A stretch of 29,462 nt of DNA. Origin: Vitrella brassicaformis (lineage: Eukaryota; Sar; Vitrellaceae). Shown here piece by piece: positions 1-11,720 of this stretch (positions within the stretch are counted from its first letter, which is position 1; each line of letters begins with the position of its first letter). A model generated the notes under the pieces. The model was given only the letters and a program-made list of their open reading frames with translations. It searched no databases and was not told the origin of the DNA. The DNA lies in contig CDMY01000293.1 of assembly GCA_001179505.1 (NCBI GenBank), forward strand, positions 102,066 to 131,527, written 5' to 3'. Made by a program: the position numbers and the translations under genes.

Positions 1-17
1 GGGGGGGGGGGGGGGGG
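1..17. repeat. Homopolymer G run at the window edge
   Basis: Seventeen consecutive G open the window, followed by an AGGG-rich stretch. A run like this often marks a contig end or sequencing artefact, but may be genuine. Confidence 0.8.
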
Positions 18-132
18 AGGGTGGATGCTGTGTACAGAGAGGTTGACTTTTCTAGTCACTACAACTGATTCCGTTAAGACTGCCTAACGACACGCATCGC
101 CATTCGTCACCTCCGCTAGATGGCACCTTCCA

Positions 133-2747
133 TCACTTCACCGCACACATCGCTACCCACGGCTTAATGCGCCCATGCCATGCATAATCTTTTCCATCTA
201 TGTCAATTGATCTATATGAATGTCCTCGAGAAGGGGAACGAGAAGTAGGGGCACATGTCTTCTGCTGAGTCCGCGTCGTACCTGTCTGGATCGACCGCAT
301 GCAGCATGAAGACTCGAATGAAAACCACAAATGCGCTGGTACTGCACACATCACAGACAGGCAAATGTGAAACGAAGGTATCACGTGAACAGGAGTCTGT
401 TCGTTAATCGTTTCTAACATTCCGATAAACCCCAGGAGGCAGGTAAGTATTGAGGCCTTCACGACACCTGGCCTCTGAGCACAGCAGCGGCAGGTTACTG
501 ATCCGGACCATCCAGAGGACATGGACGGTCTCCAAAGCGCCCTCAACCACGAGCAGCACGACCAGTCCGGCGATGCCCATGAAGAAGCTGGCAAGAGACG
601 CGTCTTTGTGCCATATCTGATCGGTGACCAGAACCATTAGATTGGTAAAGACCAAGGTCATCATTTCCGTCATCGACCATCTACGCAACACCACAAAAGC
701 ACACAAGGAGATTTCAGAAGCGGAGCGATTCGATGTTTGTCTCTTACAGTCTTATCTGGTCCGACAGCGCACGTTTATATCGGGGGCTGATTTCCAGCGA
801 AGCAAATGCTGACTGCATGCTGGCAGCTTGGGCAAGAGAAGAGGTTGACCTGCTGAAGGTCTCACGCATGGAGAGCACTGTCGTGGTGATTGCTGTGCTT
901 TGACATGTCGAAGAAGCATTTCCACTTCTCTTGCCAGAGGCCGCCTTGCCATGCTAACGGTTGCTCGTCACCGTGTCCTGCCGTGTCTCCATGAAGACGG
1001 CTGCGTCTCTAGTGCATCGACCAGACTTGAGAAATCTCCGCACGCCGAGATAGAGCACGATTCCTGGGGGAATTACGCAATCGTAGTACCACGTGAGAAA
1101 ACATGAGTGGATCGATTTCTCTCTTTGCTCGAGAGGACCTACCGTAAGGAAGAAGTATGTCGGTGATGAGATCAAAGCTGATCGAGGAAGAGGCCACGGA
1201 CGACAAGAGATATACGCGTTAGTTGTGGCTTCCAAACAGGCAGCTTACAATGCGATGGCCACCGAGTAGAGGAGTTTACTGCTTAGGCTCACCATCTTCC
1301 CCTGAATGAGCCTAGGTGTCAGCAGGTACGGCACCGCAGTCAACACAACCAAGAGTGAGCTCCAAATTGGCGGACCCTCCTGGAAAAGTGAATACAGACG
1401 CATAGCATCAGTAGCCATGGTCGAGAATCAAACCCATACACGCAGGGATCTGAGGATCTTGTTCGCAACGGAGACGACTGGCCACCCAAATACGACACTC
1501 TGCAAAGCAATTTGAGCCTAGCAGAGAGGACATACACGTGCACATGGAAAGATGCACATGGAAAGGTGCGTATAGCGTTCAAACCAATCCATCTCTTTAC
1601 CCACTTACCCTGGCATAATCGTCTTCAGCTCTACTGCCTCGAGGCAGAAAGTATCTCATAGACAGCTTTCTCAACGCCATTAGACCGATGCAGGGTACCG
1701 CTCCCATCTTCAGCGCATAAGCGCGTTTCTTCGCAAAACCCAGTAATTTGGCGGCTTCGTAGAAAAGAGCCAAGGGAAAAAGAAAGTGAACCACCGTATA
1801 TATACCGCCAAAAATGTATGCCTTCAAAGTAGGGCGCCACTGAAGGTGGTGGAGCATAGCATCCAGCAGATTAAGCGCCGTTAGAAATGCCACTAACAGC
1901 CAGAACTTGCGCAGCAGAGACATGTTACGGTGAAAGCTAGGTCCTTCGAGTGTTATTGCCAGTGCAAGAAACCAACAATAACAATGCACCAGCCGACGAA
2001 TCACGTCAACTGCCGCACCCATTATCCTCGACTCGCAGCTGAACCAATACATAAGTAGCGTGCTGATTACTACGGCTGACACACACAAAGCGGCCGCCAG
2101 CTGCCGAAGCATCATCTTGCCAATCCGCTGCATGGTCGACCACAGAGGCTCGGGATTGAAGTGGGTACCAACGACCACCTCTCTTGTGCTGCCGTCGGGG
2201 CCACGAACGGTCTTATACTCTAACACAGTCGGAAACTCCTCGAAGTTAGCTTCGTATCCGGCAGACTCTCTGAACCTGCAGTGAGACAATCACATGGACA
2301 GCCAGTGTTGTTCGTTGTGTTGTGTCCCCCCACGTACTCAGCCACCGAGGCAGCTATCGCCTTCTCCTCCCGATGATGGATGCCGTCAGGGGCGCCCTCT
2401 CTGTCGGCCTCTGAAGCGTAACATTCCTTGCTGTAGTCGTCAATGGCAATCGCCGTTGTCGTGTGTGCCGTGGAAGTGGAGAGCATGGACCGATAGGGCG
2501 GGATGCGCCCATGGGCCGGCTCTGCTGTCGTCTGGACGCACTCACCAGCTGCCCCCTTATCTTGCTCCGAGTCGGTGTCATTCTCCCGATGGTCGCCCAG
2601 AGCATCCATCGTTTGCTGCTGTGGGAATCTGGTGTCGTCGCTCTCTTCTCCACACGAGGGCTCCATGATATCGCCACCCGATGGTGAAAGTCTCGTGATT
2701 CCACATTCTGGCGACAGAGGACAAGGAAGACAGGTCGAAGGCTGCAT
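133..2747 (-). CDS. Multi-pass membrane protein of unknown family, 10 exons
   Basis: I do not recognise the family. The exon chain reads 2747-2338, 2275-1609, 1499-1440, 1379-1249, 1177-1143, 1063-1027, 819-748, 680-499, 467-282 and 224-133. Every junction has GT-AG ends and matching phase, giving 1,872 coding bases (623 residues). The ATG at 2747 is the first one that does not overlap the divergent gene at 2857. The first 140 residues or so are hydrophilic, acidic and rich in Ser/Thr. The rest holds roughly ten to twelve hydrophobic stretches, for example LAAALCVSAVVISTLLMYWF, FWLLVAFLTALNLLDAML, SSLLVVLTAVPYLL and FFMGIAGLVVLLVVEGAL, so it should be a polytopic membrane protein with a soluble N-terminus. 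The small exons (35, 37, 60 and 72 bases) are the least certain, but each has consistent phase. It could be a transporter or channel; no signature motif was seen, so no function is given. Confidence 0.6.
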
Positions 2748-2856
2748 CTTGGCGCGGAGAATCAGATCGTGCCAATGAAAGAAGACGCTTGGCCCCCCCG
2801 GGCCCCCGGGGGGCCCGCGATTTGGGGGCTCGCCCTTAGCTCGCCCTGGAAGACCG
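2748..2856. promoter_or_regulatory. Short divergent intergenic region with GC palindromic block
   Basis: Only 109 bases separate the start codons of the minus-strand membrane protein and the plus-strand phosphatase-like gene. Nearly pure C then G runs at about 2791-2818 form overlapping self-complementary blocks. By position this should contain both 5' UTRs and a bidirectional promoter. No TATA-like element is visible. Confidence 0.4.
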
Positions 2857-4334
2857 ATGTTTCTTTTCGGCTCCACTGTGCGGCGGTCCTCTCCAGCCGC
2901 TGATTCCATCGGCCGCCCCTCTGCATTGGCGCCAACTCGCCACTCTTCAGCGGCAGCCATTCGAGGCGCTGTCCGGGTGGACGAGGGTCTCTGGCTGGGC
3001 GATGGGGCGTGCCACAATGAGGACTGGCTGTCAGACAAGAGGGTGACGCGCGTCGTCAACTGCGGGTCGTGGTCTGCACAGCTCAAGGAGCGATTCGAGA
3101 CTGTTGAGTACTTCCCCATGGCCAGTTTCGCTGACCATGCTTCAGGGGTAAGCGAAGGGAAGAGATGAATGCAGCCGGCCGCTGCATTCATGTCCTTGTG
3201 CCTTTATTGACTGCTGCATACAGGCCGGTCATTTTGAGGAGGAAGACGGCCGGCTGATGGAGATGGCTGAATGGGTGATGGAGGGGCTGCGTCAGGGGGA
3301 GGGAGTTTTGGTGGGCTCACAGCTCGGCCGCAGTGAGGCTGTCGCGGCCATGGTCGCAGTGATCATGATCAAGTGGGCAGCCCCCGTAGCAAGAACCAAA
3401 GGAGACACTGGAAGAGACACCTTTCTGTTCTCCCGTCTCCGATTCTTGCAGGAATAAGAAGCCTTTGTCGAGCGCGATAGCCCATGTGCGTCGGGCTGTC
3501 GAGGCCAAGGACGGGGCCATTTTCTTTCTGTCTGAGGGCTGCGAGCAGCGCCTGCGTGGCTTCATCTCGCGGCAGGGTGAGCAGAACCGGAAAAGGGCAA
3601 CACAGAGATGCCTTTCTCGGTCTCTTTGGGTTTCAGTGAAGAAGGGCCTGAGTGGCGCCTTCAATCTCACGCCATCGGAGAAGTCAAACACATCGGAAAC
3701 CCAACAGGTCAGTGATGACACTATATCATTCCATTTGTCCCCTGTCTGCATTTCCTTTCTGCACACGCAGGCGGCGGAGTCGGCCCACCTGGCTCCTCTC
3801 CGCAGCCACCGAGTGATGTTTGGAGTCCACAACAGCATCTCCGACGACCTGCAGGACGGGTACACGATGATGCCCTCCTCTGCCTCCCCATTCGCCACCG
3901 AGAGTGAGGGCGTGGGCGGAGGGCTGTCGAACCCTCCAACTCAACGAGGAGACATCGTCCGGCAGCAAGGGCCGTCAGCATATGACAGCCGCTGCCGGCA
4001 GTCCACACAAGACGACACGACCGTCGCCGAACCCCTGCCCATGCCCGAGTATCGTCCCGAGCCGTGGACACTGGCGCGATTCTTCTGCGAGTTTTGCACA
4101 GCGTCGGTGCTGTTCTGTGGCGCACTCGAGGAGCCCACCACCCTCGACTCCCACGACCTGGTCTTCGACCGACGGCCGTCCATCGATCCTGTGGGGGTGG
4201 GTGACTCAGATCGGCCGGTGGGGCACGACCAGGAGGACGAGGAGGGCAGCGGGCTGGTGGACGAGGCGAAGCCCCTGCTTACGCCCACGCGGGAGGGGAC
4301 TCGGGGGGGACTTTTTGCCGATGACGACATCTGA
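2857..4334 (+). CDS. Dual-specificity phosphatase-like protein, catalytically dead (STYX-like)
   Basis: The exons are 2857-3147, 3224-3372, 3452-3576, 3637-3707 and 3771-4334; phases match and give 399 residues. Residues of about 35-175 follow the dual-specificity phosphatase fold: an 'LWLGD' start, a 'VTRVVNCG' strand, a 'YFPM' strand followed by an Asp where the general-acid loop lies, a helix, the active-site strand 'VLV', then helices. The expected HC-x2-G-x-S-R loop reads GSQLGRSE (residues 128-135): His is Gly, the nucleophile Cys is Ser129 and the phosphate-binding Arg is Glu135. By established knowledge of the family this cannot catalyse, so a phosphate-independent binding role like STYX pseudophosphatases is inferred. 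Residues of about 190-399 are disordered and acidic, with one Cys/Phe-rich hydrophobic patch (ARFFCEFCTASVLFCGA). The last intron (63 bases) has no in-frame stop, so its retention would add 21 residues. Confidence 0.65.
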
Positions 4335-4637
4335 GTGAGATATGTGAGTGAGTGCGTGAATGAGTGTGTGAGAGACATCTGCGGAGCTTGTATAGGCGGA
4401 CGGACAGACGGAGGAAGGACTGATAGACGCCTCCATGCGTGTCTTTTGCAAAGCCTTGAATACGGTCTGTCTGTGTGTCTCTTTGGATGCACTCACCCCC
4501 TCACTCACTGCATGCTCTTGCACGCCAACCTCCTATGTTATGTCTACATCATGATCGCAGGCACACACGCACCCCACTCACATCTTAGCTACTATGCACT
4601 CACACACGCACACGCAGACACTCATCCATCCATCCAT
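4335..4637. other. Convergent 3' intergenic region, no gene seen
   Basis: This stretch lies between two convergent stop codons. It holds GTGA/GTGAGT-rich sequence, then CACACGC-type repeats and a short CATC array before 4640. It should contain both 3' UTRs. No polyadenylation signal is clear. Confidence 0.5.
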
Positions 4638-6713
4638 TCACCGGCGAGGATTGCAACACGCCAACCTCTGGCAGCACGATGACGACGCTGGCTGGTCGCC
4701 ACAGTAGGAAGAGGACGACCCGCCATCTCTCACACTCTCCATCGGGTCAGTGGCAAACAGCCCACACAGACTGCCCAGAGTCCGCACGCACGAGCTGCGG
4801 CCGTCACTTCCACTGGCACAAGACTCCTTGGTGCGCCTCCTCCTCTCATAAAGATGCTCCTCTGCCCCCTCTCGGGTATGCAAGTACGGCGGGGGTGTCA
4901 AGGACCTCATCATTCCCACGCCCGCTCCCATCTGGCCGATGGGCAGCGTCACTCGTGTCATGGGCGGCGCTGCGGACGTCTCTCTCCTCTCGGGGGCCGG
5001 TCGCACGCGGACATCTGTTCGTGTGGGCAGTGTATGTGACGGCGGGGGCGGCGGGGTGAGGCCGACAGCCTCAGGGAGGGGAGTGGTCATCACGCCTTGG
5101 CTGGGAAGACGGGGCACAGAACGAGAAGGCGCTGCAGACACACAATGAGACAGAGACATACGAGCTATTCGTGCCATTGTGTCGTCTCTCTCTTCCATCC
5201 AGCTCACCCATCGACGCACCGCCGAGCGTCACACGTGCAGGAGCACCACAAGCAGCTCTCACATGGGCAATCGGCGGCGTGAGGGTGATGGGCGGCGGAC
5301 TCATTGGGTCATACACCATGCGGGCGACCCTCGGTTTCTCGGGAGACGATGGCGGCGCCTTCGGCCTGTGCTTGCGGCCTGGCTTCTCCAACACTCGCTT
5401 CGGGGGCGTTCTGTCCACCTGCAGGAGGACTGATGGGTAGGGATGAGAGGATGTGACGCATGTCTCGCGGAGTGCCGTGGAGCTGATGAGGGTGTGCCGG
5501 TGAATCAATGCGGGGTCAGGGAGGCCGTGCTCGAGGGACAAGTCGGGAAGAGCGATCTGTGAGAGAGAGGAGAGAACGGAACGGAGAAAGTGGTCGCGGC
5601 GATCGGGCGAGTGGAGAATAATCATTTCTTCCCACCACATTCGTCGCTCTGGGCACATGGTAGTGTCTCGTCCCACCGACGACAGACGGCATCGTGCCCA
5701 CACCTGGGGGTGTGGCGACATAGGGTTGACTGCGCATTGGGCCGTGGGGCACAGTAAAATGGGGGTGGGGGTACTGGCCTTCCAGCCATGGCTTGGTGTG
5801 CGTGAACGGGTAAGGCGGAATGCTCTGCGCCCGATCCGGAACGCTGTAGTAAGGCACTGACCTGGCGCCTTCAGCACCCTGATCAAAGAGCAAAGACGTC
5901 TTCCATCTTCACTAGCGTGTCTGTCTCAGCACATTGTGGCTGATTTACCTGTTCTTTCCAGTCGTATGACGGCCAGGCTCCCGGGGGCGTGTGCATCCCA
6001 CCTGCGGCAGCAGTAGGGGGCGGCCCACCTCTGGGGTATGGCCACCTCCAGCCCTCACTCTCCCCCTCTTCCTCTTCGTCACGGGGCAGCGCAGGCACAC
6101 CGCCCATGCCGTGTGTCACATCATGGGTCCGACGCAGCATCTCAGTCAAATTTGGGACATGAACACCAATGGTCGTCCATACATCGCCGAGACGCCCTGC
6201 AGCGCTCTTCGGCCGACCAGCCGCAGCCGCCAACCTTTTCGCAATCGCCGCCCTCTTGGCTGCTCCCGTTGCTCCCCTGCCTACTCCTGAGACCCCAGGG
6301 GCGCGTGACCTGCCCCTAGCCCGCTCCCGCTCCTCATCTCTGGCCTGCTTGAGCAGCCGTCTCATTTTGCGCTTCTCCTTCACCTCTTGTGGTGTGACCG
6401 CTTTGGGCGGATACTGGGGATGTCTGGACGTCGGCTTGAAGGGCTGCTTCTCCTTCTCCTCCTCTGGTTTTGAGACGGTCTCGGAAGACTTCTGTGTGCT
6501 CTCTCGGCTGCCGAGCCGCATTGGTGGGGAGGTGACGCCCGACGGCTCGATGAGCTCGAAGCTCCGGCGCAGGAAGGAGTCGGACGGCCGCCGCTTGTAT
6601 GCGTACTGGTTGTAGGCGCTGACGGTGTTGAGACGCTCGGGCATGCCCTCCCATGACGCCTGAACAAACCGGAATCACACCCATTGATGGATGGAGGGAT
6701 AGCACGGCGCTTC

Positions 6714-6748
<35 letters not shown>

Positions 6749-9700
6749 TGTGTCTATCTCTGACCTACCTGTGCCTCGGCAGTTGCGCGTGCGAATGCTC
6801 CGGCGAGCCCATCGGCTCTGGTTGGCAAGGTCCGCACTGGTTGCCTTTTCGGCTTCGGCCTCACCATCACGCGGCCCCTGACATCCACTGGCTGCTTCTT
6901 GACGCCGTCGACAGACACATCCCTATCCCTGGGGAACCGACTGACCACTCTGCCCTTGGCCGCTGCGCGGGGTGTCGTGTCTCTAGCTGACCTTGTCGAC
7001 CGTGCTGACCTGGCTGACCTGGCTGACCGAGCTGATCTGGCTGATCTGGCCGATGGCGTCCTTGAGGGTGGTCGCTCGCCTTCCTCTGCTGTCCTTGCAG
7101 CCGCTCTGCCCCTTCTTGCGGCCTCCTCCTTGTCTCTCTCCACGAGCAGCCCCCTAAGCCGTTCCTGGGCACTCGCGCCTCGCTGCAGCGCTGGACCCCC
7201 TGAGACACCCTTCTCTCTCTTTGCCTTGACAGTGCCACCGGGGGAGGTAACTGTCAAGCGCTCGACGGGCTTCGTGGGCGGCGTTGGGATGGCCTTGGGG
7301 CCGACTGAGGGAGAGTAGCGCGATGCGATGGCGCGCTTAGTCTCCTTTGCTTGTCCTCTCTCCTTTCTGGCTCTTTCGCGTTCCCCACCAGCAGCAGCAC
7401 CAGCAGCAGTAGCAGCAGCATGCATCGGCGGCACTGAGACGGCATCTTTTTTCTTCCCTTTTACCCGTTCAGCATCAGCCGGCGGCAGCGAGACAGCGCC
7501 CTCCTTGTTGACTGCCGCTCGAACAGCGACCGCGGCGGCCTCCCGCGTCCCTGGGATGCGCTGGTCACGTGTTGCACGAGAGGGGGCAGCTTTGCGATCC
7601 TCTGCTGGCGGTCTTCTCTCCTTTCTTCCCTGAGCAGTAGTTGCAGCAGCAGCAGCTGTGGGTGGCGGGGTGATCGGTCGGGCCAGTGTTTCTCCTTGAG
7701 CAAAGGAGGGTGTCTTGACAAGTGGAACATGTCCAGCGGTCTTCGTGGGAACGGGCCGGCCTGGGCCGGGGGGAGTGGGTCTCTGAAGAATCGATGCATA
7801 ACAGGCGGATAGATAACATGACGGATGTTGTGTCGCTTCTTTCGTTTCGCGCCATCACCTGCGGTGGGGCAGCTGCAGGTCTTGTTGGGGGCTGCTCGCG
7901 GTCAACTTTGGCCGCTTCCTTGACAGCCACCTTCACTTTCGTTGGCGGTGTCTTTGTGAGTGGCTCGCGATCTGCCTCGCCCGGCCCCTGTGCTGGTGAC
8001 GCCTTCATCCCACCAGTCGGCTTTGGTATCCTAGTGGGGATGGCAGAAGCGGGCAGAGCGGGGGCCTGCACGTTACACATACAATCGAGCGTACTCTTAG
8101 CTGCAACTCACATCTATCTGACCGCCTCATTCCATTCGTGATCTGACCTGATCTTTGACCTCTCTTTTGGCCGCTGCTTTCTCTCTCCTCTCCTTGTCTT
8201 CGCGGCTGGGCGGAGTGACGTCTTTTCTCTCTTCCGGTGCCTCTTCCGTCTCCAGCTGTATGCCTCCCTCCAAAAAGTGTGGCGTCGATGGAGCCTGAGG
8301 CTCCTCCTCCATACCTTCGGCAGCTGCAGCTGCAGCCTCGCCACGGCCAGGGCCGCCCTCAGCCTCCCCGCCGGCAGCCCAGACTTCCTGTTCCTCGCCG
8401 TCATAGATGCCGAGATCTTGCATTTCCTCAGGAGTCAGCTGCGTGCGGAGAGAAGGCTTCACCGTGGTCTCGCCTGCCTGTTCTCCAGCGAAGGACTCAG
8501 CGCCCGCCGCCTCAAAATCAGCAGGAAGGCCTGTTTCTCCCTCCTGCTGGTACCCGTCAGCAGAAGCGGAAGGCCCAGTGACCTCCCTTTCCCCTTCCTG
8601 TCCGACCAGAACGCCGGCGACCTTGCCGGCCTCCTGTCTCCCTGCAAGGGCGGCGCCCTCCGTCTCATGATCTCTTTCGACACCAGCAATTATGTCCTCT
8701 TGCTCTTCTTCTGCGCCGGCAGCTTCCTCAAGTGGTTCCTGTCCTCGTGGGACGATGATGTCTTGATCCTCAGGTGGGGCCTGCTGCTCGTGACGCTCCG
8801 GTGCGAACTCGGGCACATCCTCTGCCCCCTCCACCTCTGCGGCAGGACGTCCTACTTCCTCCCATCCACCTGTCTCGGGCGGAACGGGATACGAAAACGA
8901 CACAACGTCTTGAGGCCGTTCCTCCTCCTGCACGCCCTGCTCTTCCAAAGAGTCCCCGGCAGTAGGCCCCCCTTCGTAGCCGGCAGCTGCCTCCTGGGGT
9001 CCATAGGTGTCTTCTGAAGGCACAAGAGGCGGCACGTACAGTGCCTGCTCGGACGGCGGTCGGCGTATGCGACCGAGGTCCCGCTCCAGCCGATTCAGCT
9101 CATCTTCAACGTCTCGGAGATCCTCAGCCGCCTGCTGCTTGGCCGTCCTAGGGGCTGTGGGTGCTGCTGGGGCTGTTTGGATTGACACACCAGGAGGAAG
9201 GCCCGCAGATGACGGCAACTGAGCCTCCCTGGCCTCCTGTGATGGCTGCGACGATTCCTCCCCAGTTGGTTTGCCTTCGCCAATGCGGTGTTGGGTGCGG
9301 TTCTCAGTCGTGTCGTCTGCAGATGGCTGTTTGGCTATCTCTTGCTCTCTGTCTCCAGCTGCTTGAATGGTTGCGGTCTCTCCTTCTCCTACTTCCATCT
9401 CGATGCTTGCCCGTTGCACCAGTTGGGGCGCTGCGCCGAATGACGCAGTGCGGCCCGTCTTGATGGCCGCGTCGTCGTGCGGCCAGCCGCCAGCCATGGT
9501 GCTCTCCAGCCCTTCAGCCATGCCTTCACCTTGCTCCGATCTCACACCTTGACCACCCTCACCCTCCTCTTCTTGTGATGTCTCTGCTGCCCAAACTTGC
9601 TCTTGTGTTTCCATTTCCCTCCCAGCTGCAGCTGACTCCTCGCGCTGTGCTCTTTCCTCTGCAGACACCGACAGATTGCCTTCGGCTGCAGTTGCTGTGC

Positions 9701-10304
9701 CGGTAGCCCCTTTCGAGAACTGATGTCCTTCGGCAGATGCCGCCAACTCTTCCGGTGCTCCTGCACCCTCAGCCGTCTTTCCTCTGTGCTCTCCTTCTGC
9801 GTCCGCCCCAGTAAGCGCCGCCGACCGCCCACCCATTGAGGCTACGTCTTGTGTCAGCTTAGCCATCTGCTCCTCACCAGTCGACGCCTGCGGGCTTGGA
9901 GGTGTGGATGACAGACCCACACCAGCTGCAGCTCCAGCCCCAGCTGTCTCGTCCATGCCGCCCTCAATGCTGCCAAGCTGACTAGCCGAAGGTCCTTCTG
10001 CCGTCAGGCCGGCTTCCGTCAGGCCGGCTTGAGCAATAGCCGCTCCTTCTCCTTCTTGCGAGGGTCTCATCTGTATGTCAACTGATTCGCGTGACGTCCT
10101 CCTTTTGGCGTAGTGGTTGGCGATGCCCCGATCCTCGCGCACCTTAGCCTTCCGCTCCTCGATCTTCCGCTGTATGCGGGACTGCATGTCCTCCTCCGGC
10201 TCAGGCACCTCTCCCGCCTTTTGCTCTCGCGTCCCGTCGTCAAGTGCCGCAGCATAAGGCTCCCATGCCTCCAGCCGGTGACGCGGCCTCTCCTCTGTGG
10301 CTGT

Positions 10305-10337
<33 letters not shown>

Positions 10338-11687
10338 GGGACCCTCAGCAGTGGTGGTCTCCTCCTCTTTCTCCTCCCTCTCTGTGACCCTGGTGACCAG
10401 TGATGACGCCTGCGATGTCTCCAAGCTGACGGCCTCTCCCCCTTCGGCTGCCCTCAGCCGCGTCAGGTCGGATGAGATCTCCGATGGCCGAGATGCATCA
10501 TCGGAAGCAGGGGGTACCGATGCGAGCGATCGCGAGAAGTGGCCAATCGGCACGGTGTCAAACTCGGGACGGGACGCCCCAAATCGTGTGAGGCCGGGCA
10601 GTATGGTGCCTTCAGGGAAGGTGAACTGCGCGGCGAGTGGGGCGGAGACCATGGATGACTCGCTGGTGGCGGTGCGGGAGTCGGAGGATGTAAGCTCGTG
10701 AGACACGGTGTCCGATGGGCGCTGCGCCGCCTCATCAGACGGCCGCGGGGCAGCCGATGGCTCGGCAGGAGGCTGCTTGTCTTCTCTTGTCTCAGACACC
10801 CCTGAGGCAGATTCAGCAAAAACGGCAGCCTCTCCAGCCTCCTCACGTGTGTGCTTGGTGGTGGCCGCAAATTCTCCCGATCCCTTCTTGTGGACGTAGA
10901 GCACCCCGGAGTCGCTGAGATTCCCCGATCTGCTGGCCGTCTTGCTGCCCATGAACCTGACTGTCTCCGTGGAGCTCTCCCCCTCTGTGCTGCCCATGCT
11001 GGCCATCGGGGGTATCTGGAGCGACATGACGATGGGTGACTCGTCGCGGGCGGTGGCTGGGGCAGTGCGGGGGACGCCGTAGGTCGGGGAGACATCTGCT
11101 GTCTCGTGTGCTGCTGCTGCTGCTGGTGTCCTCTCCTCGGCTATCGTGGATGAGGCGATGGCTGAGGTCCTCCCGATGCCCACCATGCTGCCACCGCGAC
11201 TTGGGGTGCGCTCCGTCATAGAACCCTGCACACACGCACATCAAGGCGACTGCGGATGGATGGGTGCTCCTGCCGTTCCTCATGACTGTACCCACCATGT
11301 ATCCGAGTGCCTTGCGTCTCTCCCTCTCCAGCTCGATAGCCCTTGCAATCTTGTCGTCGATGGTCTTGGCCTCCACCTCTCTCTCAATGGTGTCGCGGGT
11401 GATGGTTTGCCGAATACGCGACTGAGGACTGGGACCCCCTGCAGCAGGCGAACCGCTCGGCTCGGAGGGTGCAAGACCTCCCGAGGTCTGCGAGAGAGGA
11501 AAATGCCACTTGGAATCGGTTCGCTTGGAAACGATGAGTGAGTAGACGCATGCACCTGAATGAGCAGTTGGCGGCCTCCGCTGGCCTCGAGGGATGAAGG
11601 ACCAGCAGATTCCCTCCCTTCGGCCTGCACACAAAGAAAGGGACGGCAGACATTTGCTGGTCAATCAGTCACACTGCCGGCTGGCTG

Positions 11688-11720
<33 letters not shown>

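Noticed and set aside
2748-3191. Upstream extension of the membrane-protein first exon to 3191
   Set aside because: It overlaps the phosphatase-like exon 1 on the other strand and crosses the GC block. The ATG at 2747 is the better start.
8277-9017. A 246-codon plus-strand frame
   Set aside because: It is antisense to the 3,078-base exon of the large gene, whose coding strand is open for more than 1,000 codons.
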